Below are positions 7,609 through 15,845 of a DNA stretch of 64,000 nucleotides, piece by piece. The DNA lies in NCBI GenBank assembly GCA_043781855.1, contig JAYWBB010000112.1:19834-83833 (forward strand), written 5' to 3'. The DNA is from Nevskia sp043781855 (GTDB lineage Bacteria; Pseudomonadota; Gammaproteobacteria; Nevskiales; Nevskiaceae). How positions within the stretch are numbered: the stretch's first letter is position 1; each line of letters begins with the position of its first letter. Made by a program: the position numbers and the translations under genes. The notes beneath the pieces were generated by a model. That model was given only the letters and a program-made list of their open reading frames with translations, had not been told where the DNA came from and searched no databases.

Positions 7609-9840
7609 GTGCGATTGCTGATTCGCTTCGTTGCAGCATTTTTTTTTGCGGGCGCCAGCGCCCTCGCTGCGGCAGCAGCCACCAACCCGCCGGCTGCGGC
7701 CGCCGAAGCATCGACCTCACGCTTGATGACGCTGCCGTTCACGGACTTCGGCATCACCGGCAGTGCCCCCCTGCGCGGCGTCAAGAGCGAGATCAATCTG
7801 CCGTTCGGAACGCGCCTCGACGAGGTCGCGGTCAAGGCGACGCTGCACTTGCAGTACAGCTATTCGCCCTCGTTGCTCGCCGATCTTTCGCATCTCAAGA
7901 TCGTGCTCAACGATCAGGTCGTCGAAACGATCCCGCTGCCGCGCGACGGCGCCGGTTCCGAGCAGACGCGGGATGTCGCACTCGACCCGCGTTACTTCAC
8001 CGACTACAACCACCTGCGCATCGAGCTGATCGCCCACTACACACTGGAGTGCGAGGACGCGCTGCACTCGAGCCTCTGGGCGACAATCAGCGACCATAGC
8101 CGGCTCGAGATCCGGCTCAAGCCGCTGTCGATCGCGCCGGACTTGTCGCTGCTGCCCGAGCCGTTCTTCGACCCGCGCGATGGCCGCGCCCTGATCCTGC
8201 CGCTGCTGCTGCCGCCGAAGGCCGATACCGCGACGCTCGAAGCGGCCGGCATCATGAGTTCCTGGTTCGGCGCGCTGGCCGCCTACCGCGGCGCCACGTT
8301 CCCGGTCAGCGACGGCGCGCTGCCGGAGCGTGCCGCGCTGGTGTTCGCTGCCAACGGCGCACAGCCGGCCGGGTTGTCGCTGCCGAAGGTCGAAGGCCCG
8401 ACGCTGTCGATCGTCGCCAATCCCCAGCACAAGGAAGTGCTGTACCTGGTGCTGCAGGGCCGCGACGGCTCCGATCTGCGCACGGCCGCGCAGGCGCTGG
8501 CGCTCGGCCAGGCGGTGCTGTCGGGCAAGGTGGCACGCGTCGACAGTGTTACGCTCGGAGCGCTGCGGCCGCCATACGACGCGCCGAACTGGCTGCCGAG
8601 CGAACGGCCGGTGAAGTTCTCGGAACTCGTCGAAACGCCGACGCAGTTACAGGTCGACGGCCACCAGCCCGGCGCCATCCGCGTCAACCTGCGACTGGCG
8701 CCGGACCTCCTGACCTGGAACCGGGCCGGCGTGCCAATCGATCTCAAATATCGCTACACGCCGCCGGCCTCACCCGATAACTCGACACTGACCTTCACCA
8801 TCAACGAGCAACTGGTCCGTGCCTTTCGTCTCAAGGCCGACGGCCAGACGCGCGATCGTCTGCAACTGGTCGTGCCTTTGCTCGGCGACACTTTCGGTCC
8901 CAGCCGCGACCAGTTCGTGATCCCGGCGTTCCAGATCGGCGCCGACAACCAGATGCAGTTCCGCTTCGTGCTCGACTACCACAAGCCGGCGCTGTGCACG
9001 GACAGCGCGGCGGACTCGGTGCGCGCCGCGATCGATCCCGATTCCACGATCGACCTGTCCAGCTTCCCGCACTATGTGCGCATGCCCGACCTCGCGCTGT
9101 TCGCGAACGCAAGCTGGCCGTTCAGCAAATTCGCCGATCTCTCGGAAACCGCGATCGTGCTGCCCGACGCACCGACGATGAACGAGCTCTCCGCCGCTTA
9201 CGACCTGCTCGGCCGCATCGGCCGCCACACGGGCGCCCCGGCAACGCGGGTGCGCTTCGTCGGCGAAAGCGGCGTCGACGAGGTCAAGGACCGCAATCTG
9301 CTGATCGTCGGCGGCGGCCGCGCCGACGGCCTGCTGGCGCGCTGGGCGAAGTCGCTCGACCTGCACGTCAGCACGGACCAGCGCAGCCTCGGCCAGCTCG
9401 CGGTCGCACGCGCGCTGCCGACGGAGCTGCTCTACGGCGGACACCGACCGGGCTTCGACGGCGAAGTGGATTTCCGCACCGATGGGCCGCTCGCCGGCCT
9501 GCTTGGCTTTCAGTCGCCGCTGCGGGCGGGCCGGAGTGTCATCGCGCTGCTGGCCTCCTCGGACGAGGCGCGCGGCAAGCTGGCCGCCGCGCTGCGCAGC
9601 CCGGCGATCGTCAGCCAGCTGCGCGGCGATACCGCGATCATCCGCGGTGACGAAGTCGCGAGCTTCACTTCGCAGCGCAGCTACTTCATCGGCCGACTGC
9701 CATGGCTGACGCAGATCTGGCTCTGGCTCGCCCGGCATCCGTGGCTCATCGTGCTGATGGGTATCGCCGCCGGGCTGCTGTTGGCGCTCTGGCTGTACTC
9801 GCGGCTGCGCAACGCGGCGATCCGTCGGCTCGACACTTGA
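7609..9840 (+). CDS. bcsB: Cellulose synthase periplasmic subunit BcsB
   Basis: BcsB, 743 residues from the GTG at 7609; a reading frame continues upstream to 7519, but the GTG gives a proper signal sequence (VRLLIRFVAAFFFAGASALA) and has an AGGGAG ribosome-binding site. BcsB is periplasmic, anchored by one C-terminal membrane helix (PWLIVLMGIAAGLLLALWLY), and guides the nascent glucan from BcsA. Family marks include FTDFGITGSAPLRGVKSEIN near the mature N-terminus, two carbohydrate-binding/flavodoxin-like repeats, and ARHPWL before the anchor. In most genomes bcsB directly follows bcsA; here bcsA lies about 8.5 kb away on the opposite strand. The stop codon overlaps or nearly touches the start of bcsZ, so B-Z-C form one operon. 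Confidence 0.93.
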   Translation: MRLLIRFVAAFFFAGASALAAAAATNPPAAAAEASTSRLMTLPFTDFGITGSAPLRGVKSEINLPFGTRLDEVAVKATLHLQYSYSPSLLADLSHLKIVLNDQVVETIPLPRDGAGSEQTRDVALDPRYFTDYNHLRIELIAHYTLECEDALHSSLWATISDHSRLEIRLKPLSIAPDLSLLPEPFFDPRDGRALILPLLLPPKADTATLEAAGIMSSWFGALAAYRGATFPVSDGALPERAALVFAANGAQPAGLSLPKVEGPTLSIVANPQHKEVLYLVLQGRDGSDLRTAAQALALGQAVLSGKVARVDSVTLGALRPPYDAPNWLPSERPVKFSELVETPTQLQVDGHQPGAIRVNLRLAPDLLTWNRAGVPIDLKYRYTPPASPDNSTLTFTINEQLVRAFRLKADGQTRDRLQLVVPLLGDTFGPSRDQFVIPAFQIGADNQMQFRFVLDYHKPALCTDSAADSVRAAIDPDSTIDLSSFPHYVRMPDLALFANASWPFSKFADLSETAIVLPDAPTMNELSAAYDLLGRIGRHTGAPATRVRFVGESGVDEVKDRNLLIVGGGRADGLLARWAKSLDLHVSTDQRSLGQLAVARALPTELLYGGHRPGFDGEVDFRTDGPLAGLLGFQSPLRAGRSVIALLASSDEARGKLAAALRSPAIVSQLRGDTAIIRGDEVASFTSQRSYFIGRLPWLTQIWLWLARHPWLIVLMGIAAGLLLALWLYSRLRNAAIRRLDT

Positions 9841-9842
9841 TC

Positions 9843-10988
9843 GTGCCGGGCATCCGGGCGCAATCGCTGCCGGGCCTGGCGCTGGCCTTGCTGATGCAAG
9901 CCGGCATCGCTGGCGCGGCGGCCCCGCCGCCGGAAAAGCACTGGCCGCAGTTCGAGGCGTTCGTGCAGCGCTTCGTCAGCACTGAAGGTCGCGTAGTCGA
10001 TCCGATCTCGGCACCGCGTTACACGACCTCCGAAGGCCAGGGCTACGCCTTGTTCTTCGCGCTGGTCGCCGACGATCGCGCGCTGTTCGAGCGCCTGCTG
10101 GTCTGGACCCGCGACAACCTCGCCGCTGGAGACTTCGCTGCGCATTTGCCGGCCTGGCAGTGGGGCCTGCGCAGCGATGGCAACTGGGGCGTGGCCGATG
10201 CGAACCCCGCCGCCGATGCCGACCTCTGGCTCGCCTACACGCTGCTCGAAGCCGGACGCATCTGGGAAGAGCGCCGCTACCGCGTGCTCGGCAAGCTGAT
10301 CGCGCATCGTATCCTCGCCGAGGAGACCGCCGACCTGCCCGGTCTCGGCCGCACGATGCTGCCGGCACCGACCGGCTTTCACCCGACGCCGGAACGCTGG
10401 CGCCTGAACCCGAGCTATGGGCCGGTGCCGCTGCTGCGCGGCCTGGTACTGGCCGACGAGACCAATGCCGACGCCTGGCGCGCACTTGCCGCCAGCGCGC
10501 AGGCGCTGATCACCGACAGCGCCAGCCAGGGCTACGCGCCGGACTGGACCTTGTTCGAGACCGGGCGCGGCTTTCTCGCCGACGCCGAAACCGGCGGCAT
10601 TGGCAGCTACAACGCGATCCGCGTCTATCTCTGGGCCGGGCTCATGGCCAACGATGAATCACGCGCCGCGCAGCTTGCCGCACTCTCCGGTATGGCCGAC
10701 CGCGTGCCGCCGCCGGAAGTAGTCGAGACGGTCACCGGCCGCGCTCGCGGCGAGGGGCCGAGCGGCTTCGCTGCCGCGCTGATCCCGTTCCAGCGCGCAT
10801 TGCGTCACGAGTCGGCGGCAGCCACGCTGGCGGCGCGCGTCGCGGCAGCCGGCTGGCCGGTCGAAGGCTATTACGACTCGGTGCTGACCCTGTTCGCACA
10901 GGGCCACGAGGAGCGCCGCTACTGCTTCGACGCCGACGGTCGTCTGCATCATCTCCCGGAGCCGAGCGCATGCGCCCCGGAACATTGA
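9843..10988 (+). CDS. bcsZ: Periplasmic endo-beta-1,4-glucanase (GH8)
   Basis: BcsZ, a glycoside hydrolase family 8 cellulase that trims or releases cellulose in the periplasm during export. About 381 residues from the GTG at 9843; a TTG at 9837 that overlaps the bcsB stop (TTGA) is an alternative start six bases upstream. The N-terminus is a signal peptide (LPGLALALLMQAGIAGAAA). The GH8 general-acid glutamate lies in TSEGQGYALFFALV, and the conserved WGLRSDGNWGVADANPAADAD and LNPSYGPVPLLRGL stretches are present. Its last 19 bases overlap bcsC. It sits in the bcsB-bcsZ-bcsC operon as in E. coli. Confidence 0.92.
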   Translation: MPGIRAQSLPGLALALLMQAGIAGAAAPPPEKHWPQFEAFVQRFVSTEGRVVDPISAPRYTTSEGQGYALFFALVADDRALFERLLVWTRDNLAAGDFAAHLPAWQWGLRSDGNWGVADANPAADADLWLAYTLLEAGRIWEERRYRVLGKLIAHRILAEETADLPGLGRTMLPAPTGFHPTPERWRLNPSYGPVPLLRGLVLADETNADAWRALAASAQALITDSASQGYAPDWTLFETGRGFLADAETGGIGSYNAIRVYLWAGLMANDESRAAQLAALSGMADRVPPPEVVETVTGRARGEGPSGFAAALIPFQRALRHESAAATLAARVAAAGWPVEGYYDSVLTLFAQGHEERRYCFDADGRLHHLPEPSACAPEH

Positions 10989-13900
10989 TCGGCACATTGA
11001 TCGGCGCGCTGCTGTTCGCCGCGACGCTCGCAGCCGCCGCGACGCCGGACGCCGAGACGCAGGCGCGCGCCGATGCCGAAACCTGGGAGGCGCTGGGCCG
11101 CGCCGATCTGGCGCAGCTGGCGCTGAACAAGATTCTGCTGACGCGGCCGGGCGATACCGGGCTGCTGTTCGAGATCGGCCAGCTGAATCTGCGGCTCAAT
11201 CAGACCCGTGCGGCGCAGGCGATCCTGCAGCAGATGCAGGCGCTCGCGCCCGACGCGCCGCTAACGGCGCAGATGGCGCTCGCCTACCGCGCCGCCTCCA
11301 GCGACCGCCTGCGGCTCGCCGGCGTGCGCCGTCTGATCGAGCTGCACCGGGATCAGGAGGCCGTGGCCGAGCTGCGCAAGCTGTTTCCGCACGGCGCGCC
11401 CGACGGCGATCTCGGTGTCGAGTATTTCCGCGTCCTCTACGAGCTGCCGCGCGAGCGGGCCGCCGCGCGGGCCGGCCTCGCTGCGATTGCCGCGCGTTAC
11501 CCGCACCAGCCGCGTTATCGCGTTGCCCTCGCCGACCTGCTGACGCGCGAAGGGACGACGCGTGCCGAAGGCCTGCGGCTGCTGCAACAGGCGTCAAGCG
11601 AGGCCGCCGAGCCTTCGCCGAGGGCGCTCGATGCCTGGCGTCGCGGCCTGCTGCGCGGATCGATCGACGCCGCCAGCCGGGCGTCGGCGCGCGCCTACCT
11701 CGGACGCAAGCCGGACGATGCCGAGATCGTCGCCCGGCTGGAACATCGGCCCGCGCCGAGGGCGGCCATTGCCGCGAGCCGACAGGCCGCGCCGCGCAGC
11801 GATCCGCTGGCCACGACGGTCAACGCGCTGCTGCTCGCGGGCCGGCAGGAGGAGGCGCTGCGGCGACTCGATGCCGTACGCGCCGGCGTGACCGCCGACG
11901 ATCCGGCCGCGCCGCTGCGTGCCGCCGCGCTGCGCGCCCGCGCCGCTGACGAGCAGGCGGCCGGTCGTGCGGTCGCCGCGCGCCGGACGCTCGCCGAAGC
12001 GCTCGCGCTCGCGCCTGCCGATCCCTGGCTGCGTCTCGAGCTGGTTGCCGCCCTGCGTGCGCAGGGTGAAGGCGCGGCAGCGCAACGGCTCGTCGACGAG
12101 GGCTTGCAGCGCACCGTCGCAGCGGCGCGACAGCCGGCGGCCGACGACACGCCAGAATCGCGACGCCTGCGCGCCGAGGCGCTCGGGCTTGCAGCCGACG
12201 CCGAGCAAACACGCGGCCGCAGCGGCGCGGCACTGGCCCTGATCGAGTCGGCGCAAACGCTGACGCCGGACGATCCGTGGCTGCGCTACCGCCTCGCACG
12301 GTTTTACGTGGCGCTCGGGGTGCCCGACGAGGCGCGCGCGCTGATGGCCGAGGGCAGCGCGCGGGCGCGCGGTCCCGGTGCCATCGAGTCGCACTACGCG
12401 CAGGCGCTGCTGCTGGCGAGCCTCGACGACCTCGTCGGCGCGCGTGCGGCGCTGGCCACGATCCCAGTACCCGAGCGCAGCGACGGTATGCGCTCGCTCG
12501 ATCGTCGACTGACGATTGCCGCCGCGCGCAGCGAGGCCGACCGCTTGCGCGCGGCAGGCGACAGCGAAGGCGCGAGCGCCGCCCTCGCGGCCATCGAGGA
12601 TCAGACACTCGATGACGCCGAGGCCGTGCGCAGTCTCGCGTCGGCCTGGCGCGGCCTCGAGCAACCGCAGCGCGGCCTCGCGCTGATCGCCCGCGCACAA
12701 AGCGCCGGGCTGAAGCCGACGCCGGAGCTGCGCGTGCTGCGCGCCGAACTGCTCGGCGAGACCGGCGACGATGCCGCGCTCGCCTTCGCACTGATCGCCC
12801 TGGATGCCGATCCCGAATTGAGCGCGGCGCAGCGCCAGCGTGTCGCGGCGGTCGAGAGCCGGCGCGAGCTGTCGGCGATCGAGCGGCTGCGCAAAAGCGG
12901 CGACGATGCCGGCGCCCTCGCCCGGCTCGACGCGGCGCTGGCACGCACGCCGAACGACGCCGCGCTGCGCGATGCGCGCGCCGAATTACAACTCGACCAT
13001 CACCGCTACGCCGCCGCGCTCGCTGACCTGCGCGCGGTCGTCGCCCGCTCGGACGAACCCTGGCGCGTCGCGCGCGCGAACGGCCGCATCGAGGATATCG
13101 AGGCGCGCCGCGACGGCTTCGTTGCGCTCGGCCCGAGCCTGCGCGACAAGCCGGGCTCGGCCGGCAGCTCGCGCTTCACCAATCTCGAAATTCCATTCGA
13201 GATCGACTATCCGCTCGGCTATGACCAGCACCTGTTCGCACATGTCGACCAGGTCAGCTCCAACGCCGGCACCTTGCCGGCGAACTACGACGACGCGGCG
13301 CTGTTCGGCCAGGTGCAGGCGCGCGGGCCGCAATCGCTCGCGCGCTTCCCGAACGGCGCGCGCCAGAGCGCCGACGGCACGGCCCTCGCGCTCGGCTATC
13401 GCACCGAGGCCTTGCGCGCCGATGTCGGCACGACGCCGGTGGGCTTTCCGGTCGTCGACATCGTCGGCGGTCTGCGTTTCGCCGAGCGCCTCGGCAGCCT
13501 CCACCTCACCGCCGATATCGCACGCCGACCCGTGACCAGCAGCGCGCTTGCCTACGCCGGCGCGGTCGATCCGGCCACCGGCCGCGTCTGGGGCGGCGTG
13601 CGCGACAACCGCGTGCAATTGCGCCTCGCCGAGTACGATCCGCATTTCTCGCTGAGCGGCAGTGTCGAGGCCGGTCTCGCCGCCGGCCGCAACGTGGCCG
13701 GCAATGCCCACATCCAGCTCGGCACAAGTGCGAACTGGCGCGTGTTCGAGCGGCCGACGCAGCGTGTCTTCGTCGGCCTTTCTGGCGCCTACTGGCACTT
13801 CGAGAAGAACCTCGAGGACTACACCTTCGGCCACGGCGGTTATTACAGCCCGCAGCAGTATTTCTCGCTCGGCCTGCCGCTGGAATGGAACGGCCGGCTT

Positions 13901-14260
13901 GGCCGCTGGACCTATACGCTGCGCGGCGCGCTGTCGGTGTCCTACAGCAAGATCGACGCGGCGCCGTTTTATCCCGGCGACAGCGCGCTGCAAACGCTGG
14001 CACTCGGCTCGCCGCTACCGGCCGGCTTCTCTGCACCGGTCTACGGCGCACGCTCGGGGCTCGGCTTCGGCCGTTCGCTGAAGGGTGAGCTGGAATATGC
14101 GCTGACGCCGAAGTGGTCGCTCGGCGGCACGTTCGACATCGACCGCTCGGCGTTCTACTCGCCGAATTTCTTCAGCCTCTACCTGCGCCGGACGTTCCGC
14201 CCGCACAACCTGCTGCGGTCGTTCCCACCGTCGCCGCCACAGCCTTATTCGGATTACTGA
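10970..14260 (+). CDS. bcsC: Cellulose export protein: TPR domain plus outer-membrane barrel
   Basis: BcsC, 1096 residues. A signal peptide (TLIGALLFAATLAAAATPDA) is followed by a long array of tetratricopeptide repeats to about residue 720, then the BcsC C-terminal outer-membrane beta-barrel of about 340 residues, starting near LEIPFEIDYPLGYDQHLFAH. The TPR part spans the periplasm and the barrel lets the glucan out. E. coli BcsC is slightly longer at about 1157 residues. The C-terminus FPPSPPQPYSDY lacks the terminal Phe common in porins, but BcsC barrels vary there. The gene runs tail-to-tail into bcsG with a 7 bp overlap at 14254-14260. Confidence 0.93.
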   Translation: MRPGTLIGTLIGALLFAATLAAAATPDAETQARADAETWEALGRADLAQLALNKILLTRPGDTGLLFEIGQLNLRLNQTRAAQAILQQMQALAPDAPLTAQMALAYRAASSDRLRLAGVRRLIELHRDQEAVAELRKLFPHGAPDGDLGVEYFRVLYELPRERAAARAGLAAIAARYPHQPRYRVALADLLTREGTTRAEGLRLLQQASSEAAEPSPRALDAWRRGLLRGSIDAASRASARAYLGRKPDDAEIVARLEHRPAPRAAIAASRQAAPRSDPLATTVNALLLAGRQEEALRRLDAVRAGVTADDPAAPLRAAALRARAADEQAAGRAVAARRTLAEALALAPADPWLRLELVAALRAQGEGAAAQRLVDEGLQRTVAAARQPAADDTPESRRLRAEALGLAADAEQTRGRSGAALALIESAQTLTPDDPWLRYRLARFYVALGVPDEARALMAEGSARARGPGAIESHYAQALLLASLDDLVGARAALATIPVPERSDGMRSLDRRLTIAAARSEADRLRAAGDSEGASAALAAIEDQTLDDAEAVRSLASAWRGLEQPQRGLALIARAQSAGLKPTPELRVLRAELLGETGDDAALAFALIALDADPELSAAQRQRVAAVESRRELSAIERLRKSGDDAGALARLDAALARTPNDAALRDARAELQLDHHRYAAALADLRAVVARSDEPWRVARANGRIEDIEARRDGFVALGPSLRDKPGSAGSSRFTNLEIPFEIDYPLGYDQHLFAHVDQVSSNAGTLPANYDDAALFGQVQARGPQSLARFPNGARQSADGTALALGYRTEALRADVGTTPVGFPVVDIVGGLRFAERLGSLHLTADIARRPVTSSALAYAGAVDPATGRVWGGVRDNRVQLRLAEYDPHFSLSGSVEAGLAAGRNVAGNAHIQLGTSANWRVFERPTQRVFVGLSGAYWHFEKNLEDYTFGHGGYYSPQQYFSLGLPLEWNGRLGRWTYTLRGALSVSYSKIDAAPFYPGDSALQTLALGSPLPAGFSAPVYGARSGLGFGRSLKGELEYALTPKWSLGGTFDIDRSAFYSPNFFSLYLRRTFRPHNLLRSFPPSPPQPYSDY

Positions 14261-15825
14261 CCGGGACTGCCGAGGTATGGAATCCAGCCGCCGCCGGGCT
14301 GGCGCAGCATGGCGCGACCACCGACCTCGACGACGATGTTCTCCTCGTTCTGCGCCACGAACGGCGTCTGCGGCAGACCCCGCACGGCTTCACCGAGCAC
14401 ATTGGCTGCGGCGTCGAACGGGTCTTTCGCGAGCAGCCGCGACAGCAGCTCGGAGATGGCGAGCAGACTGGTCGGGCCGCCGACCGCAAGCGGCTCGCCG
14501 TGCTTGAGGCCGGGGCCGATGATCGCGACGCCGGCCGGCGCGAGCGTGATCGCCGGCGTCGGAATCTCGCGCAGGCCGGAGATCTGCATGCGGTCGCCGC
14601 GCAGGTTGGCGCCGTGCTCGGGAACAAAGAAAACCAGCGCCCGGCGCTGCGACTTTTCGATCAGATCGAGGAAGCGGGAAACGTCCGTCAGCAGCCGCGA
14701 GGCGCGGACCTCGTAGCTCTGCTGCGCCGGCAGCGCGCCGGAATCGACGAGCCGGTTGCCGTCGTGCAGGCTCGCCGTGTTGTAGTAGAGCGCGACGTGC
14801 GGCGCCGGATCGCTGAGGCGCTCCTGCCACCAGCGCGACAGCACGGCGTAGTCCGACTGTACCGGCGAGCCGTCGAACTCGCGCTGCACAGTCGGCAGAT
14901 CGGCGTACCAGTGTTGCGGGGCGTCGAGGCCGCCGCGCTCGTGGACATCGGCGGTGAAGTTGCCGAATTTGCCGTTGTGGTTCATCGCCCAGGAGGGCTC
15001 GAAGCCAGCGCGTTTCAGCTCGCCCATCAGGTAGCAGCCTTCGGGCGCCGGCGCATACAGCGCCTCGTGCGGGTCCTGCCCGCAGGGCCCGCGCAGCAAG
15101 CGGATCGCGGCCGGGCCGCTGTAGCTCGCGACGGTGTTGAAATCGGTCAGCATCGCGTCGAACTTCTTCAGCTGCGGCGCGTCCTGCAGCTTGACCGCGC
15201 GCAGATCGTCCCAGGACAGCGAGCAGATCTGCAGGAAGATCACGTCGAACGGCGTCCCATCGGCCGGCAGCGCCGGGAAGCTCACGCGACGCGTCTTTTC
15301 CGCCGCGAAAAACGCGGCGAGCCGGCGATCGAGCCCGGCATCGCTGGCATCGGCTGGCGCGGTCTCGGCGACTGCGCCAGGGCCCGCGACGGTGCCCGGC
15401 GCCACCGTCGTGAGTCGCGGCAACACCGCTATCAGCGGCGTCGCCAGCATCGCCAGCACTGCGAACGTACGCATGCGCAGGCGCAGCGACAACAGGACGT
15501 AGATCACCAGCATGGCGAGCAGCACGAAGCAGACGCGCGGATTGATGAAGCGGCCGAGCAACTGCGTGAGGTAGGCGAGATCGAACGAGGCCAGCTCCGG
15601 CGTCTGCGCGATGACGCGCCCGACCGGCGGCAGCCAGGAGTCGTAATACAGCAGCGCCGCCGCCACCGGCAGCGCCAGCACCTGCCGGGTCGTGCGCATC
15701 CAGGGCTGCGGCAGCGGCGGCGCCAGGAGCGCAGCGAACGCGACGTTCGGCCACAGGTGGAAGTCGATGTACTGGCCGTAAAACAGGAACAGTTTGGCAA
15801 AGAAGTAGAAGCCCCAGATATCCAT
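14254..15825 (-). CDS. bcsG: Cellulose phosphoethanolamine transferase
   Basis: BcsG, 523 residues, moves phosphoethanolamine from phosphatidylethanolamine to cellulose at the periplasmic face of the inner membrane. The N-terminal about 135 residues hold four or five membrane helices; the C-terminal part is an alkaline-phosphatase-like domain. Residues equivalent to the E. coli active site are all visible with matching spacing: Cys201 (ICSLSWDD), nucleophile Ser236 (SYSGPAAIRLLRG), His354 (YNTASLHDGN), and Glu403-His404 (VPEHGAN). Its presence, with bcsE and bcsF, predicts that this organism makes modified pEtN-cellulose. It follows bcsA after 20 bp in the minus-strand operon. Confidence 0.94.
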   Translation of the reverse strand: MDIWGFYFFAKLFLFYGQYIDFHLWPNVAFAALLAPPLPQPWMRTTRQVLALPVAAALLYYDSWLPPVGRVIAQTPELASFDLAYLTQLLGRFINPRVCFVLLAMLVIYVLLSLRLRMRTFAVLAMLATPLIAVLPRLTTVAPGTVAGPGAVAETAPADASDAGLDRRLAAFFAAEKTRRVSFPALPADGTPFDVIFLQICSLSWDDLRAVKLQDAPQLKKFDAMLTDFNTVASYSGPAAIRLLRGPCGQDPHEALYAPAPEGCYLMGELKRAGFEPSWAMNHNGKFGNFTADVHERGGLDAPQHWYADLPTVQREFDGSPVQSDYAVLSRWWQERLSDPAPHVALYYNTASLHDGNRLVDSGALPAQQSYEVRASRLLTDVSRFLDLIEKSQRRALVFFVPEHGANLRGDRMQISGLREIPTPAITLAPAGVAIIGPGLKHGEPLAVGGPTSLLAISELLSRLLAKDPFDAAANVLGEAVRGLPQTPFVAQNEENIVVEVGGRAMLRQPGGGWIPYLGSPGQ

Positions 15826-15845
15826 GGCGATCGTTATCGAAGGTT